Below, one piece after another: positions 16,097-24,145 of a stretch of DNA of 64,000 bases (the stretch's first letter is position 1; each line of letters begins with the position of its first letter). A model generated the notes under the pieces. The model saw only the letters and a list, made by a program, of their open reading frames with translations, was not told the DNA's origin and did not search any database. This DNA comes from Nitrospira defluvii (lineage in GTDB: Bacteria; Nitrospirota; Nitrospiria; Nitrospirales; Nitrospiraceae). A program made the position numbers and the translations under genes. The stretch spans positions 248,001 through 312,000 of the forward strand of contig WYAX01000012.1 of assembly GCA_011525625.1 (NCBI GenBank). Direction: 5' to 3'.

Positions 16097-18484
16097 ATGT
16101 TGTGTTCGACCACGTCTACGTCCCGCCGGTTCGCCCCTGTCAGTCGAATTCATTCGGTGACGATCACGGCCGTTCTTGTTATTGCCCTGCTGCCTGCCTG
16201 CATGGGACCACAGGTCCAACCGGCGCCATCCTCTCAGGATCAGGAGCGCGTGGCCGAGCAGAGTCCACCTGCCGACGTACCCAAGGTAGACGAACCGGTT
16301 CCAGCCAGTACGCCGTCCCCGTCCGTTGCGCTGCCTCTGCCTGTGTCGCCGGCGGAGGGCTCTCGAGCCGATATGCTTCCGGAGTCGGGAGACATCCCGG
16401 TGGTCGAGGCCAAGCCGGTCTTCGTCACTGCGCAACGCGAGTCGTACACCGTAGAGTCGGCGTTTACTGCGACGAAGACGGACACGCCGCTCATGGAAAC
16501 GCCGATGGCCGTGCAAGTGGTGCCGAAGCAAGTCATGCAGGATCAACGGGTGAATCGATTGCAGGATGCGTTGCAGAACGTGAGCGGAATCCGTTCAAAT
16601 AACAACGACATCGAAGGGTATGTGTACAAGATTCGGGGGTTCAACAGCTTGAACGTATTTCGCAACGGGTTGACCCTTGCAGGCGGCCTCGGCTCCCAAC
16701 CTGGTATGCATGAGACGGCCAATCTGGAACGGATTGAAGTGTTGAAGGGCCCTGCTTCTGTACTGTTTGGTCGGGCAGAGCCGGGTGGTCTGATCAATCT
16801 GGTGACCAAGCGTCCCCTCGCAACACCGTACTACAAGCTGGAACAGGAATTCGGATCGTATAACCATTATCGAACGGTCTGGGATGCAACGGGGCCATTA
16901 AATCAGTCAGGGACGGTGGGCTATCGGTTGTCCGGCGCCTATCAAGACTACGGCTCGTTTCGAGATTTTCAGGGCGGGCGGCGGGTGTTTCTCGCTCCGG
17001 TCCTGGCCTTCAGGCCGACCGATCGGACCGATTTGGTCATCGACCTGCAGTATCTGAGGAACGATGCGCAGAGCGATACGATCTTTCCGGCTCTCGGCAA
17101 TCGCCCGGCGCCGATCGCACTTCACCGGTCGTTCCAGGAGGCCAACGATCCCCGCGACTGGACCGGAAATTTCAATCTAGGCTACGACCTGACCCACCGG
17201 TTCAACCAGAATTGGTCGATTACCAGCCGCTTCCTGCTTAGTAAAGGTAGCATGAAAAAGTTGAACGTCTTCGCCACGGCGTTGGACGACGCCACCGGAG
17301 TGCTCGATCGCACCACCCAGTTTCAGAAACTCATGAGCACGACCTATGCGACCAACCTCGATCTCAAGGGGAAGTTTGATGCGCTGGGCGCAAAGCATCA
17401 GGTCTTGGCCGGGGTCGACTACCTGCATGATACCTTCGACTATAGTTATGCGGAGGGCCTTTCGAATTTCCCCATCAATATCTTCAACCCTGTGTATGGC
17501 AGCATTCCGGCCTCGGCCTATGACGAGGCCTTGAATGGGGTTGGATTTCGAGGTTTTGCCTCGTCTCTCGTGAAGCAGGCGGGCGTCTATGTTCAAGATC
17601 AGATCACCATCTTTGAGCGACTGCATGTCCTGCTCGGGGGGCGATACGACCATGCGGAGGTCGGGCAGGGGAATAGCGACGTCTCTCGCGAGGAGGCCAT
17701 CGCTGACCGCCACGGACGATCCGTGAGAACCGACGGGCAGTTCAGTCCACGCGCCGGGGTTTTATACCAATGGACACCGCGGCTCAGCACCTATGGGAGC
17801 TATTCCAAATCCTTCGGCGCGAACAATGGCCGTTCGTCTACTGGGGACGCGCAGCCCCCTGAGCGCGGCGAGCAATTCGAGGTGGGTACGAAGGCCGAGT
17901 TGTTGCAAGGGCTCTCAGCCACAGTGGCGCTGTTTCATCTGACCAAAAAGAACATTCTGACACCGGATCTCACCACGCCGGACCCCACGGACACCAGGGC
18001 GGTGGGCGAGTCGCGCAGTCAAGGCGTGGAAGTCGATCTCCTGGGCACGGTCACGCCGCAACTGAATCTGATCGTGACCTACGCGTATCTCGACACCAAG
18101 GTGACGCGTGACGACAGCGGCCTGCAGGGCAATCGTTTGGATAATGTGCCCTCCCATAGCGGACGGGTCTTCCTTGTGTATCACTTCGGGGGCGAGGACG
18201 GGCTGGGCTGGCGAGTCGGCGGAGGCGTCTCAGCTGCCAGCGCGGTGTCCGGGGATCGTGAAAATACCTTCAACCTCCCCGCCTATTATCGGCTGGATGC
18301 GATGACGAGTTACAGCATGATGGCCGGCGGCCGGCGCCTGACCGCCCAACTCAACCTGCGCAATCTGACGAACACCAAGTACTTCGATGGGACCGACATT
18401 TTTTACAACCAGCGATCGCCACAGTTTGGCCTGTTTGCCGCGCAGCCGCTCATGGCGTTCGGCACGATTCGAATGGAATTCTGA
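16097..18484 (+). CDS. TonB-dependent siderophore receptor (FpvA/FhuA type)
   Basis: A 795-residue receptor. GAGGAG lies before ATG 16097. The signal peptide ends in LLPAC, a possible lipobox, which would be unusual for a receptor. A Pro/Ser-rich linker (about 40-105) follows, then the plug with TKTDTPLMETPMAVQVVPKQV, NVSGIRSNN, IEVLKGPASVLFGRAEPGG and NLVTKRP. These are hallmarks of the ferric-siderophore receptor subfamily (TIGR01783). The barrel ends GTIRMEF. It is followed after 27 bp by a PepSY gene, the standard partner of such receptors. This is the best evidence that the island handles iron chelates. Confidence 0.93.
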   Translation: MLCSTTSTSRRFAPVSRIHSVTITAVLVIALLPACMGPQVQPAPSSQDQERVAEQSPPADVPKVDEPVPASTPSPSVALPLPVSPAEGSRADMLPESGDIPVVEAKPVFVTAQRESYTVESAFTATKTDTPLMETPMAVQVVPKQVMQDQRVNRLQDALQNVSGIRSNNNDIEGYVYKIRGFNSLNVFRNGLTLAGGLGSQPGMHETANLERIEVLKGPASVLFGRAEPGGLINLVTKRPLATPYYKLEQEFGSYNHYRTVWDATGPLNQSGTVGYRLSGAYQDYGSFRDFQGGRRVFLAPVLAFRPTDRTDLVIDLQYLRNDAQSDTIFPALGNRPAPIALHRSFQEANDPRDWTGNFNLGYDLTHRFNQNWSITSRFLLSKGSMKKLNVFATALDDATGVLDRTTQFQKLMSTTYATNLDLKGKFDALGAKHQVLAGVDYLHDTFDYSYAEGLSNFPINIFNPVYGSIPASAYDEALNGVGFRGFASSLVKQAGVYVQDQITIFERLHVLLGGRYDHAEVGQGNSDVSREEAIADRHGRSVRTDGQFSPRAGVLYQWTPRLSTYGSYSKSFGANNGRSSTGDAQPPERGEQFEVGTKAELLQGLSATVALFHLTKKNILTPDLTTPDPTDTRAVGESRSQGVEVDLLGTVTPQLNLIVTYAYLDTKVTRDDSGLQGNRLDNVPSHSGRVFLVYHFGGEDGLGWRVGGGVSAASAVSGDRENTFNLPAYYRLDAMTSYSMMAGGRRLTAQLNLRNLTNTKYFDGTDIFYNQRSPQFGLFAAQPLMAFGTIRMEF

Positions 18485-18511
18485 TTCAGGCTGTTGCAGA
18501 AGGAAGCCGGT

Positions 18512-19789
18512 ATGTTCACCAGATCATTCTGGGTTCGCCTGCATCGCTGGGCCGGGCTGACGATGGCGGGATTCTTGATCGTGGTCGGCCTGACGGGAAG
18601 CCTGCTGGCGTTTTATCCCGAGCTTGAGCGGCTGGTGCACCCGCATTGGTACCCCGACCGCGATCCGGCCATGTGGATGGGCGCCGGCCTGTTGGCGGAG
18701 AAGCTGGAGCAGGCCGAGCCACGACTGCGAGTCACTCAGGTGTCGTTGCAAGGCTTCGATGGCGCCACATCCGTCTGGGTCGAGCCGCGGATCGATCCGT
18801 CCACCGGGATGCCATTCCACCTGGGGTACGATTATGTCGTGCTGGACCCGGCGAGTGGGGCGGTGCTGGACCGGGTTCAATGGGGCTCACTCCGGAACGG
18901 GTGGACCGGCCTCATGTCATTTGTCTATGCGCTGCACTACTCCTTGGCGTTGGACATGCCCGGCGTCTGGATTCTGGGGATCGGTGCCGTGATCTGGACG
19001 CTCGATTGTTTCGTGGGTTTCTATCTGACCCTTCCTGCCGGCCGTTCCCGCACCGGCCAGGCAAATGGGCCAGAGCGAGTGCTTCAGGCGAGTTGGTGGG
19101 AGTGCTGGAAGCCGGCATGGATGATCAAGTGGCCCGCCAGCTCCTATCGGCTCAATTTCGACCTGCATCGAGCGAGCGGTTTATGGCTGTGGGCGGCGCT
19201 GCTGATCTTCGCCTGGTCGAGCGTCTACATGAATCTCTGGGATACGGTCTATACCTGGACCACGCGGGCGCTCTTCGACTACCGCCCGTATTGGACAGAG
19301 TTTCAATCACGGCCGGTTCCGATGGAGCGGCCGGAGTTGAGTTGGTTGGACGCGCAAACGGTCGGGGAGCGGTTGATGGCGGTGCAGGTCGCGCAGCAAG
19401 GCATCACGGTCAAGCGACCGGTTGCCCTGCGACTGTATCGCGAATTCGGCCTCTATCAGTATCAGGTAGAGACCGACCGCGAAATCGACGATCGCCCGCG
19501 CCGCTATACAACCCAGGTGTTTTTCGACGCGGACAGCGGGGCATTGAAATCGGCGTTGCTGCCCGCGGGCCAATATGCCGGCAATACCCTCAGCAACTGG
19601 CTCTATGCTCTGCACATGGCCAATGTGTTCGGCTTGCCCTATCGGATCTTCGTCTGTTTCCTGGGAGTCGTCGTCGTGATGCTTTCCGTGACGGGTGTGT
19701 ACCTCTGGGCCAAAAAACGCCGCTCACATGCCATTGCCCGTGCGCGCCGCCCTGGGTCCCTCGTCGCGTCGGCCGTGAAGCAGCCCTAA
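18512..19789 (+). CDS. PepSY-associated TM domain protein
   Basis: A 425-residue inner membrane protein of the PepSY_TM family. TM1 is FLIVVGLTGSLLAF (about 14-36); LHYSLALD, LHRASGLW and LHMANVFGL supply the conserved His residues; the last TM is VVVMLSVTGVYLWAKKRR. AGGAAG precedes ATG 18512; the upstream TTG is less likely. It is co-transcribed with the siderophore receptor and probably reduces the imported Fe(III) complex. It is more distant from the paralogues at 153 and 8880 than they are from each other. Confidence 0.88.
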   Translation: MFTRSFWVRLHRWAGLTMAGFLIVVGLTGSLLAFYPELERLVHPHWYPDRDPAMWMGAGLLAEKLEQAEPRLRVTQVSLQGFDGATSVWVEPRIDPSTGMPFHLGYDYVVLDPASGAVLDRVQWGSLRNGWTGLMSFVYALHYSLALDMPGVWILGIGAVIWTLDCFVGFYLTLPAGRSRTGQANGPERVLQASWWECWKPAWMIKWPASSYRLNFDLHRASGLWLWAALLIFAWSSVYMNLWDTVYTWTTRALFDYRPYWTEFQSRPVPMERPELSWLDAQTVGERLMAVQVAQQGITVKRPVALRLYREFGLYQYQVETDREIDDRPRRYTTQVFFDADSGALKSALLPAGQYAGNTLSNWLYALHMANVFGLPYRIFVCFLGVVVVMLSVTGVYLWAKKRRSHAIARARRPGSLVASAVKQP

Positions 19790-19811
19790 AAATGGAGCGC
19801 GACTCACATTT

Positions 19812-19865
19812 TGTAGCACGCGTGAGCATCCGTCGGTAGACAACCCGTGCGGAAAGGCGTATTCG
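19812..19865 (+). promoter_or_regulatory. Decamer-repeat promoter, copy D
   Basis: TAGC at 19814, GAGC at 19824, TAGACA at 19837-19842 (13 bp after GAGC) and TATTCG at 19860-19865 after 17 bp; the -10 is weak. The gene at 19892 follows with AGGTGAG in its leader. Confidence 0.7.
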
Positions 19866-19891
19866 ATAGGGCAGGTGAGAACTATCAGACC

Positions 19892-20227
19892 ATGAACCGA
19901 CGGATCTCCCACACCTCAGTTGCCGGCCTCCTCGCGATCGGCATCGTCTGCCTGTACATGGCGCTGGCTCTCGTGGCGCCGGGCTGTTCCTTCGCCCATG
20001 CCACCCCGTCGGATAGTCATCATCAGCATTCAGCCACGGATTCCCATTCGTCTCTCTGCTCCTGGGCTTGCCAGGCCACATCGGATGTGGGCCCGATTTC
20101 CCAGGGTGATGTGAGCGTGGCTTGGGTGGCTCAAGCCCAGGCGTTGATCACTTCTCCGCTTCTTCCTCCGTCCCAGGATCCCTCGTCCCTGCATGCTCGC
20201 GCGCCGCCTGTCTCCGCGAGGGGATAG
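19892..20227 (+). CDS. Small exported His/Cys-rich protein
   Basis: A 111-residue protein with an N-terminal TM or signal (VAGLLAIGIVCLYMALALV), then a His/Cys-rich stretch with CSFAHA, SHHQH and CSWACQAT, and a second hydrophobic stretch. The arrangement 'HH-x-H ... C-x-WAC-x-x-T' recalls the loops at 3980 and 8304, so it may be a distant family member. It stands behind decamer promoter D, with no receptor following. A metal-binding role is inferred only. Confidence 0.65.
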   Translation: MNRRISHTSVAGLLAIGIVCLYMALALVAPGCSFAHATPSDSHHQHSATDSHSSLCSWACQATSDVGPISQGDVSVAWVAQAQALITSPLLPPSQDPSSLHARAPPVSARG

Positions 20228-20583
20228 TTCGGGCGGGGCGCACGTCGCCTTTCTTCACAGCAACTCAGGATAGCCGGTCCTGCAGGTCAACCTGCACGGT
20301 GCCTGCTCCATACTGTGAGCCGCCTCGATCGGGCATTCGGCCCGAACTATTCACTCGACGCTCTGAGTCCAGGGTCGGATTGCCCTCTACCCTGGACGGA
20401 CCGGCAGCGCAGGCGCCCTCTCTGTGACCTCCGCTGCCGGTTCCCAGCGAAACTCGTGATGGATTCAAGTCGGTCGTGCATGGTGGACCTGGTTGTGCGG
20501 GAGGCTCGTGCCCCTTCCTGCAGCCGGGTGAGGAGCGGTAACGCACCGCTCCTATCCACCGCCAAGACAAAAAAGGGACCGAG
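20228..20583 (+). other. Structured intergenic region, possible leader RNA
   Basis: No convincing gene lies in these 356 bp. There are several perfect stems: TCCAGGGT pairing with ACCCTGGA (20369-20397), ACCGGCAGCG (20400-20409) with CGCTGCCGGT (20432-20441), and AGGAGCGGT with ACCGCTCCT (20531-20553). An 11-bp inverted repeat, ATAGTTCGGGC, brackets 20225-20351. It immediately precedes an HTH gene. I do not recognise a known riboswitch. Confidence 0.4.
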
Positions 20584-20832
20584 ATGCTCGATCAACCCCT
20601 GTTGCGTGTGAAAGAAGCCGCGCAATTGCTCAAAGTCAGTAAGTGGACCATTTACCGATGGATCGATGAAGGACGTCTCGAAGCGACGAAAATCGGCGGC
20701 GGCAGTCTCCGGATTTTTCGTCTCTCCGTGACCTCCCTCGTGGATGGGAACCGGACCGATCCCCGTCCGAACGAGTCGGTGCCGCATCTGAAGGCGGTGC
20801 CGCTCAGCGGGCGCCGGGTGAGCAAACGATAA
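20584..20832 (+). CDS. Excisionase-family (MerR-like) HTH protein
   Basis: An 82-residue DNA-binding protein. Residues 6-52 form a winged HTH of the HTH_17/excisionase type (LRVKEAAQLLKVSKWTIYRW, EGRLEATKIGGG, FRLS). The rest is short, basic and without an effector domain. GGGACCGAG is directly before ATG. No integrase lies nearby, so it may be a stand-alone regulator. It is the only small DNA-binding protein near the decamer promoters, but nothing shows that it binds them. Confidence 0.82.
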   Translation: MLDQPLLRVKEAAQLLKVSKWTIYRWIDEGRLEATKIGGGSLRIFRLSVTSLVDGNRTDPRPNESVPHLKAVPLSGRRVSKR

Positions 20833-20859
20833 GCCATGAGCGATCAAGACGGATCCTGG

Positions 20860-20956
20860 GTTGTGCACCCTTCTTCAGGATCTGCCTCCCCGGGGTGGGT
20901 GGGATGGCCTCCCCCTCCACCCCGGCCCCTCGGGGGGCCGGTCGGGAACGATGAAC
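20860..20956. repeat. Direct repeat flanking the P460 gene, left copy
   Basis: About 95 bp is repeated at 21558-21655, beginning GATCCTGGG-TTGTGCACCC and including CAGGATCTGCCTC and GGGATGGCCTCCCCC. Within it, GATCCTG pairs with CAGGATC, CCGGGGTG pairs with CACCCCGG, and a third stem (GGCCCC/GGGGCC) follows. It overlaps the upstream part of the long open frame before 20986, which is not coding. Confidence 0.75.
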
Positions 20957-20985
20957 GCAGCGCCAGGCCTGATGAAGAGAGGAAC

Positions 20986-21534
20986 ATGTCCATGATCAAG
21001 CAGATATGTGCGGTGGCGGTGGTCGTCAGTCTGGGCTGTTGCGGCGGTTTGACGGCCAACCTGGTGCAGGCCGCTTCCCCGAAGGACGGCGAGGTGGCGC
21101 TTCCGGCCGACTATGCGAGTTGGCCGAAGTTCCTGAGCGGCGTGCAACGGGAGGATACCAAGCAGGTCCGTGAGCTTTATGTGAATCCCGGCGCCAAAGC
21201 CTGTCCGGCCGGAGTCTTTCCGAACGGCACCAGGCTGGTCATGGAGTTGTACAAAGCCAAGTCCGAAGGAGAGACGCTCTTGAAAGGGGCCGACGGGAAA
21301 TTGGTCAAGGGCGATCTGGCGAAAGTCTTTGTGATGGAAAAGAACGACGGGTGGGGGCAGGACGTGCCGGACAATCTGAAGAACGGCAACTGGGTGTTTG
21401 GTGCCTACGGTCCGGACGGAAAGGCGCTGGCTGAAGATTTTACGAAATGCCGGGCCTGCCACGCGCCGTTGGCGCAAAAAGATTTTGTGCATCGAGTGGA
21501 TGAATTCTGCGCGCAAAGCCAGAAGGCCCACTGA
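20986..21534 (+). CDS. Cytochrome P460 family protein
   Basis: A 182-residue periplasmic c-type heme protein. The signal peptide ends at VQA-AS. The P460 fold is seen in LPADYASWPKFL, FPNGTRLVMELYK, VFVMEKNDGWG and NGNWVFGAYGPDG. The heme site KCRACHAPLAQKDFVHR is complete (CxxCH). GAAGAGAGG precedes ATG 20986. Relatives are cytochrome P460 (hydroxylamine oxidation) and cytochrome c'-beta (NO binding). Whether the heme cross-link Lys is present cannot be decided by eye. The gene is bracketed by 95-bp direct repeats. Confidence 0.9.
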   Translation: MSMIKQICAVAVVVSLGCCGGLTANLVQAASPKDGEVALPADYASWPKFLSGVQREDTKQVRELYVNPGAKACPAGVFPNGTRLVMELYKAKSEGETLLKGADGKLVKGDLAKVFVMEKNDGWGQDVPDNLKNGNWVFGAYGPDGKALAEDFTKCRACHAPLAQKDFVHRVDEFCAQSQKAH

Positions 21535-21557
21535 CGTGCGGCATCGGTTCCCTCAGA

Positions 21558-21655
21558 TCCTGGGGTTGTGCACCCTTCTTCAGGATCTGCCTCTCCGGGG
21601 TGAACGGGATGGCCTCCCCCTTCACCCCGGCCCTTGGGGCCGGTCATTGGGAGGG
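21558..21655. repeat. Direct repeat flanking the P460 gene, right copy
   Basis: Second copy of the 20860-20956 repeat in the same orientation, with the same stems (CAGATCCTG pairs perfectly with CAGGATCTG; CCGGGGTG with CACCCCGG). The two copies enclose exactly one gene. Confidence 0.75.
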
Positions 21656-21716
21656 TGAATGGAATCGCCATTGAACGCAAGGCGTCGATCGAGAAACTTG
21701 AAGGACTGTCCCCATC

Positions 21717-22874
21717 ATGGATGATGGCATGACGCAACGGCGATATCGAAGAGCGGTCTTGAACCTGCTCCTGCTCGCAGTCCTCTGCGTCCCGGCGGGA
21801 ACCGGGGCCGCGGATCTGGACGGCTGGAGACAAGGTTTCGAGGCGGGGGTGAAGGCCCGCGAAGCGGCGCATTACAGGCAGGCCGAGTCGCTCCTGACGC
21901 AAGCCCTGCAGGAAGCCGAGCACACGGGAGGCGACGAGGCCTCAGTGGCGCTGGCCGCGAATCAGCTGGGATTGCTGTACCACGACCAGGGGCGGCTCAC
22001 CGAGGCCGAATCACTCTATCGGCGCGCGCTCGGCCTGTGGGAATCCCAGCTAGGGCCCGAACATGAAGATGTCGCGGCCGCCTTGAATAACCTTGCGGAG
22101 ATTGCCCATGCCAAGGGTGATTGGGCCGCGGCGGAGCCGTTGTACGAGCGGGTGTTGGACATCGAACGCAAGACGCTGGGTTCTGCGCACCCCGATGTCG
22201 CGATCAGCTTGAACAATCTGGCCGAACTCTATCGCAAGCAGGGGCGAGAGACGGCGGCCGAATCGGCCTACCAGCTGGCGCTCACGCTCATGGAGCAGGC
22301 ACGGGGCCCCGAGCATGTCGATTTGGGGCCGGTGCTGAATAATCTGGCCGCGCTCTACAAGGGCCGCGGGATGTATACCTGGGCGGAACCGCTGTATGAA
22401 CGGGCGTTGAAGGTGCGCCGGCTGCACTTCGGAAGCACACACCCGGCCGTGGTCATGAGTCTCAACAACATCGCCTGTCTGTACCAGGCTGAAGGCCTCT
22501 ATGCCTCCGCCCAACGATATTTTGATGAGGCCTTGACGCTTGCTGAGCGGGTGACCAGCCCGCAGAGCGCTCTCGCCGGCACGATCGTCGGGAATATGGC
22601 GTTTCTCGCCGATCAGCAGGGATTGATGGCCCAGGCGCAGCTTCTGTACGAGCGAGCCCTGGTGATCCAGCAGCAACACCTCGGACTGCAGCATCCCACT
22701 GTCGGGCTGTTGGCGGAACGCTACGCCCTGGTGCTCGATACCATCGGCCGGCCGGTTGAAGCCGGATTGTTCGCGGCGCGCGCCGCCTCGATTCGCGCCA
22801 GGTCCCAGACGGGCGCGGTGAAGCAGAGCGCGGTCGATCGTCCCGGGACGGCGCGCGGAGACGTCAGCCCATAA
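21717..22874 (+). CDS. Exported TPR protein (kinesin light chain-like repeats)
   Basis: A 385-residue protein with an N-terminal signal (NLLLLAVLCVPAGTGA) and at least six TPR units of the 42-residue TPR_12 type. They are marked by repeated LNNLAELY / AEPLYERAL / GxxHPDVA phrases between about 45 and 345. Such arrays mediate protein contacts in the periplasm. ATG 21717 has GAAGGA about 12 nt upstream; ATG 21729 is an alternative. No operon partner is clear. The MITE-like repeat at 22888 follows directly. Confidence 0.88.
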   Translation: MDDGMTQRRYRRAVLNLLLLAVLCVPAGTGAADLDGWRQGFEAGVKAREAAHYRQAESLLTQALQEAEHTGGDEASVALAANQLGLLYHDQGRLTEAESLYRRALGLWESQLGPEHEDVAAALNNLAEIAHAKGDWAAAEPLYERVLDIERKTLGSAHPDVAISLNNLAELYRKQGRETAAESAYQLALTLMEQARGPEHVDLGPVLNNLAALYKGRGMYTWAEPLYERALKVRRLHFGSTHPAVVMSLNNIACLYQAEGLYASAQRYFDEALTLAERVTSPQSALAGTIVGNMAFLADQQGLMAQAQLLYERALVIQQQHLGLQHPTVGLLAERYALVLDTIGRPVEAGLFAARAASIRARSQTGAVKQSAVDRPGTARGDVSP

Positions 22875-22887
22875 ATCTGTGTCACGC

Positions 22888-23094
22888 TTAGCAGGCTGCG
22901 GAAAAACTCGATTATTGCGTCATGCGTCGCGTTTCACACAGGGGCCATCTCGCCCCAGAATAGCCCGCAGGATGCGCAAAAAGGCCGTCCAGCAAGGCCG
23001 CAGCGAACGAAGAGGCGAATCGTACTCGTGCCGTACGGTGAGCCTCTGACTGATGCGAGAACGCCGCTGGCGGACTTTTTCCGCATCCTGTTAG
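22888..23094. repeat. MITE-like element of CTAGCAGG type, copy 2
   Basis: A 207-bp copy of the element at 14727-14932, with terminal inverted repeats (CTTAGCAGGCTGCGGAAAAA and, on the other strand, CTAACAGGATGCGGAAAAA). The internal GGCCGTCCAGCAAGGC and GTACGGTGAGCC stretches are conserved. It lies immediately before the P460-like gene at 23110 and supplies that gene's upstream region. Confidence 0.8.
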
Positions 23095-23109
23095 AAAGGA
23101 AGGTGTTGC

Positions 23110-23634
23110 ATGCCGGTTGTGTGTGCGGAGGTATCTCCTCAACGGACAGTGATCGCCGCGACTCCTCACGACGAGACGGGACTGAGTGTGGCCGTAGTGC
23201 GTCTCCTGGCGCTGGCCCTGGATATCAGCGGCGGGTGGTCGCCGGCTCCTCCGGCGGAGGGCCTCCTGATCCCGTTCGGATATCGGGATTGGCCGCATCT
23301 GACCTCGGTGGTGAAGGCGCAGAGCGGACCGCAACAACTCCGGTTTTATGTCTGCCCCAAGGCGCTGCTCACCCCGGACGACTCGTCGTTTCCCGTGGGC
23401 ACGGCGTTCATCGTGGAATCCGAACCCTGTGAGACAGGCTCCGGAGCCCAGCGATCTCGTCCGGCCGTGTTTGTCATGGAGAAATGCGCCGGGATGACGC
23501 TGGATGGAGACGCGACCAAGCAGTCCGAATCATGGATCTATGCCAGCTGGGATTCCGGCGGCCAGGCGGCGACCGCGGACCCGGGGCGGTGCGGAATCTG
23601 TCGCCTGCCCTGGTTGACGCCGCCACAGGTGTGA
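23110..23634 (+). CDS. P460-like protein with CxxCR in place of CxxCH
   Basis: A 174-residue protein that shares the P460 fold blocks with the gene at 20986 (LIPFGYRDWPHLTSVV, SFPVGTAFIVE, AVFVMEKCAGM, SWIYASWDSGG). At the heme position it reads RCGICRLP, so the axial His is Arg and ordinary c-type heme ligation is not expected. There is no evident signal peptide, and extra Cys residues are present. AAAGGAAGG, just outside the repeat, acts as ribosome site. It may be a decaying paralogue, perhaps truncated by the repeat, or a heme-free derivative. Confidence 0.7.
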   Translation: MPVVCAEVSPQRTVIAATPHDETGLSVAVVRLLALALDISGGWSPAPPAEGLLIPFGYRDWPHLTSVVKAQSGPQQLRFYVCPKALLTPDDSSFPVGTAFIVESEPCETGSGAQRSRPAVFVMEKCAGMTLDGDATKQSESWIYASWDSGGQAATADPGRCGICRLPWLTPPQV

Positions 23635-23693
23635 GAATCGGTGGACGGAGCTCGACGGTTGGACTGCGCTGACCACGCAGTGAGCTCCGATGA

Positions 23694-23736
23694 GGGAAGC
23701 GTACGCCCATACGCTTCCCTCTCCCACCTTTTTTTT
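23694..23736 (+). terminator. Rho-independent terminator-like hairpin
   Basis: GGGAAGCGTA (23694-23703) pairs perfectly with TACGCTTCCC (23710-23719) over a 6-nt loop. A run of eight T lies at 23729-23736, 9 nt after the stem. It probably ends the 23110 transcript; the stem-to-T gap is longer than usual. Confidence 0.6.
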
Positions 23737-23767
23737 GGCTAGCCCGCCCGCTCGTGTCGCTCCCCAC

Positions 23768-23796
23768 TCAACACCGTCGCTCAAATGCTGTAGAAT
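23768..23796 (+). promoter_or_regulatory. Promoter of the SmbP-like gene
   Basis: TCAACA (23768-23773) and TAGAAT (23791-23796) with a 17-bp spacer. AGGAGG follows at 23830 and the gene starts at 23843. Confidence 0.5.
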
Positions 23797-23842
23797 GCAC
23801 ACAGCCGGATGACGGAATTCTCACCACACAGGAGGAATGCGT

Positions 23843-24145
23843 ATGACAGTCTTACGTGCAGGAGTGATGGCCGTGTCCTTGTGCGCGCTGCTCGCGGCTG
23901 CGCCGGCGCAGTATGCGCTGGCCGATGGCGGTGGGCATGTGAAGGAAACGATCAAACATGCGAAGGAAGGCCTGGAGCATGAGAAGGAAGCGATCAAGCA
24001 TCTGGAGGAAGCGGTAAAGGGGAGCAACGATCCGCATGCGAAAGAGGCGTTGGAGCATGCGAAAGAAGCCGTGAAACATGCCGAAGAATCCCTGGCGCAT
24101 GCGGAGCAGGCGTCCAGCAAGAAGGGAAAAGGAAAGAGCAAGTAA
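23843..24145 (+). CDS. smbP: SmbP-like small periplasmic metal-binding protein
   Basis: A 100-residue exported protein. The signal peptide ends near YALA-DG. The mature part is almost wholly helical heptads of the form H-x-K-E-x-x-x (KHAKEGLEHEKEAIKHLEEA, EHAKEAVKHAEESL), ending in a Lys-rich tail. SmbP of Nitrosomonas europaea has the same build and binds copper and nickel. AGGAGG is 7 nt before ATG 23843; ATG 23837 is too close. It stands alone with its own promoter, between P460-like and copper-related genes. A periplasmic metal buffer is the likely role. Confidence 0.75.
   Translation: MTVLRAGVMAVSLCALLAAAPAQYALADGGGHVKETIKHAKEGLEHEKEAIKHLEEAVKGSNDPHAKEALEHAKEAVKHAEESLAHAEQASSKKGKGKSK

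Noticed and set aside
1..20227. Fur boxes expected for an iron-uptake island
   Set aside because: I saw no GATAATGATAATCATTATC-like sites before the receptor or PepSY genes.
20836..20985. N-terminal extension of the P460 frame
   Set aside because: It runs through the 95-bp repeat; a good ribosome site and signal peptide place the start at 20986.
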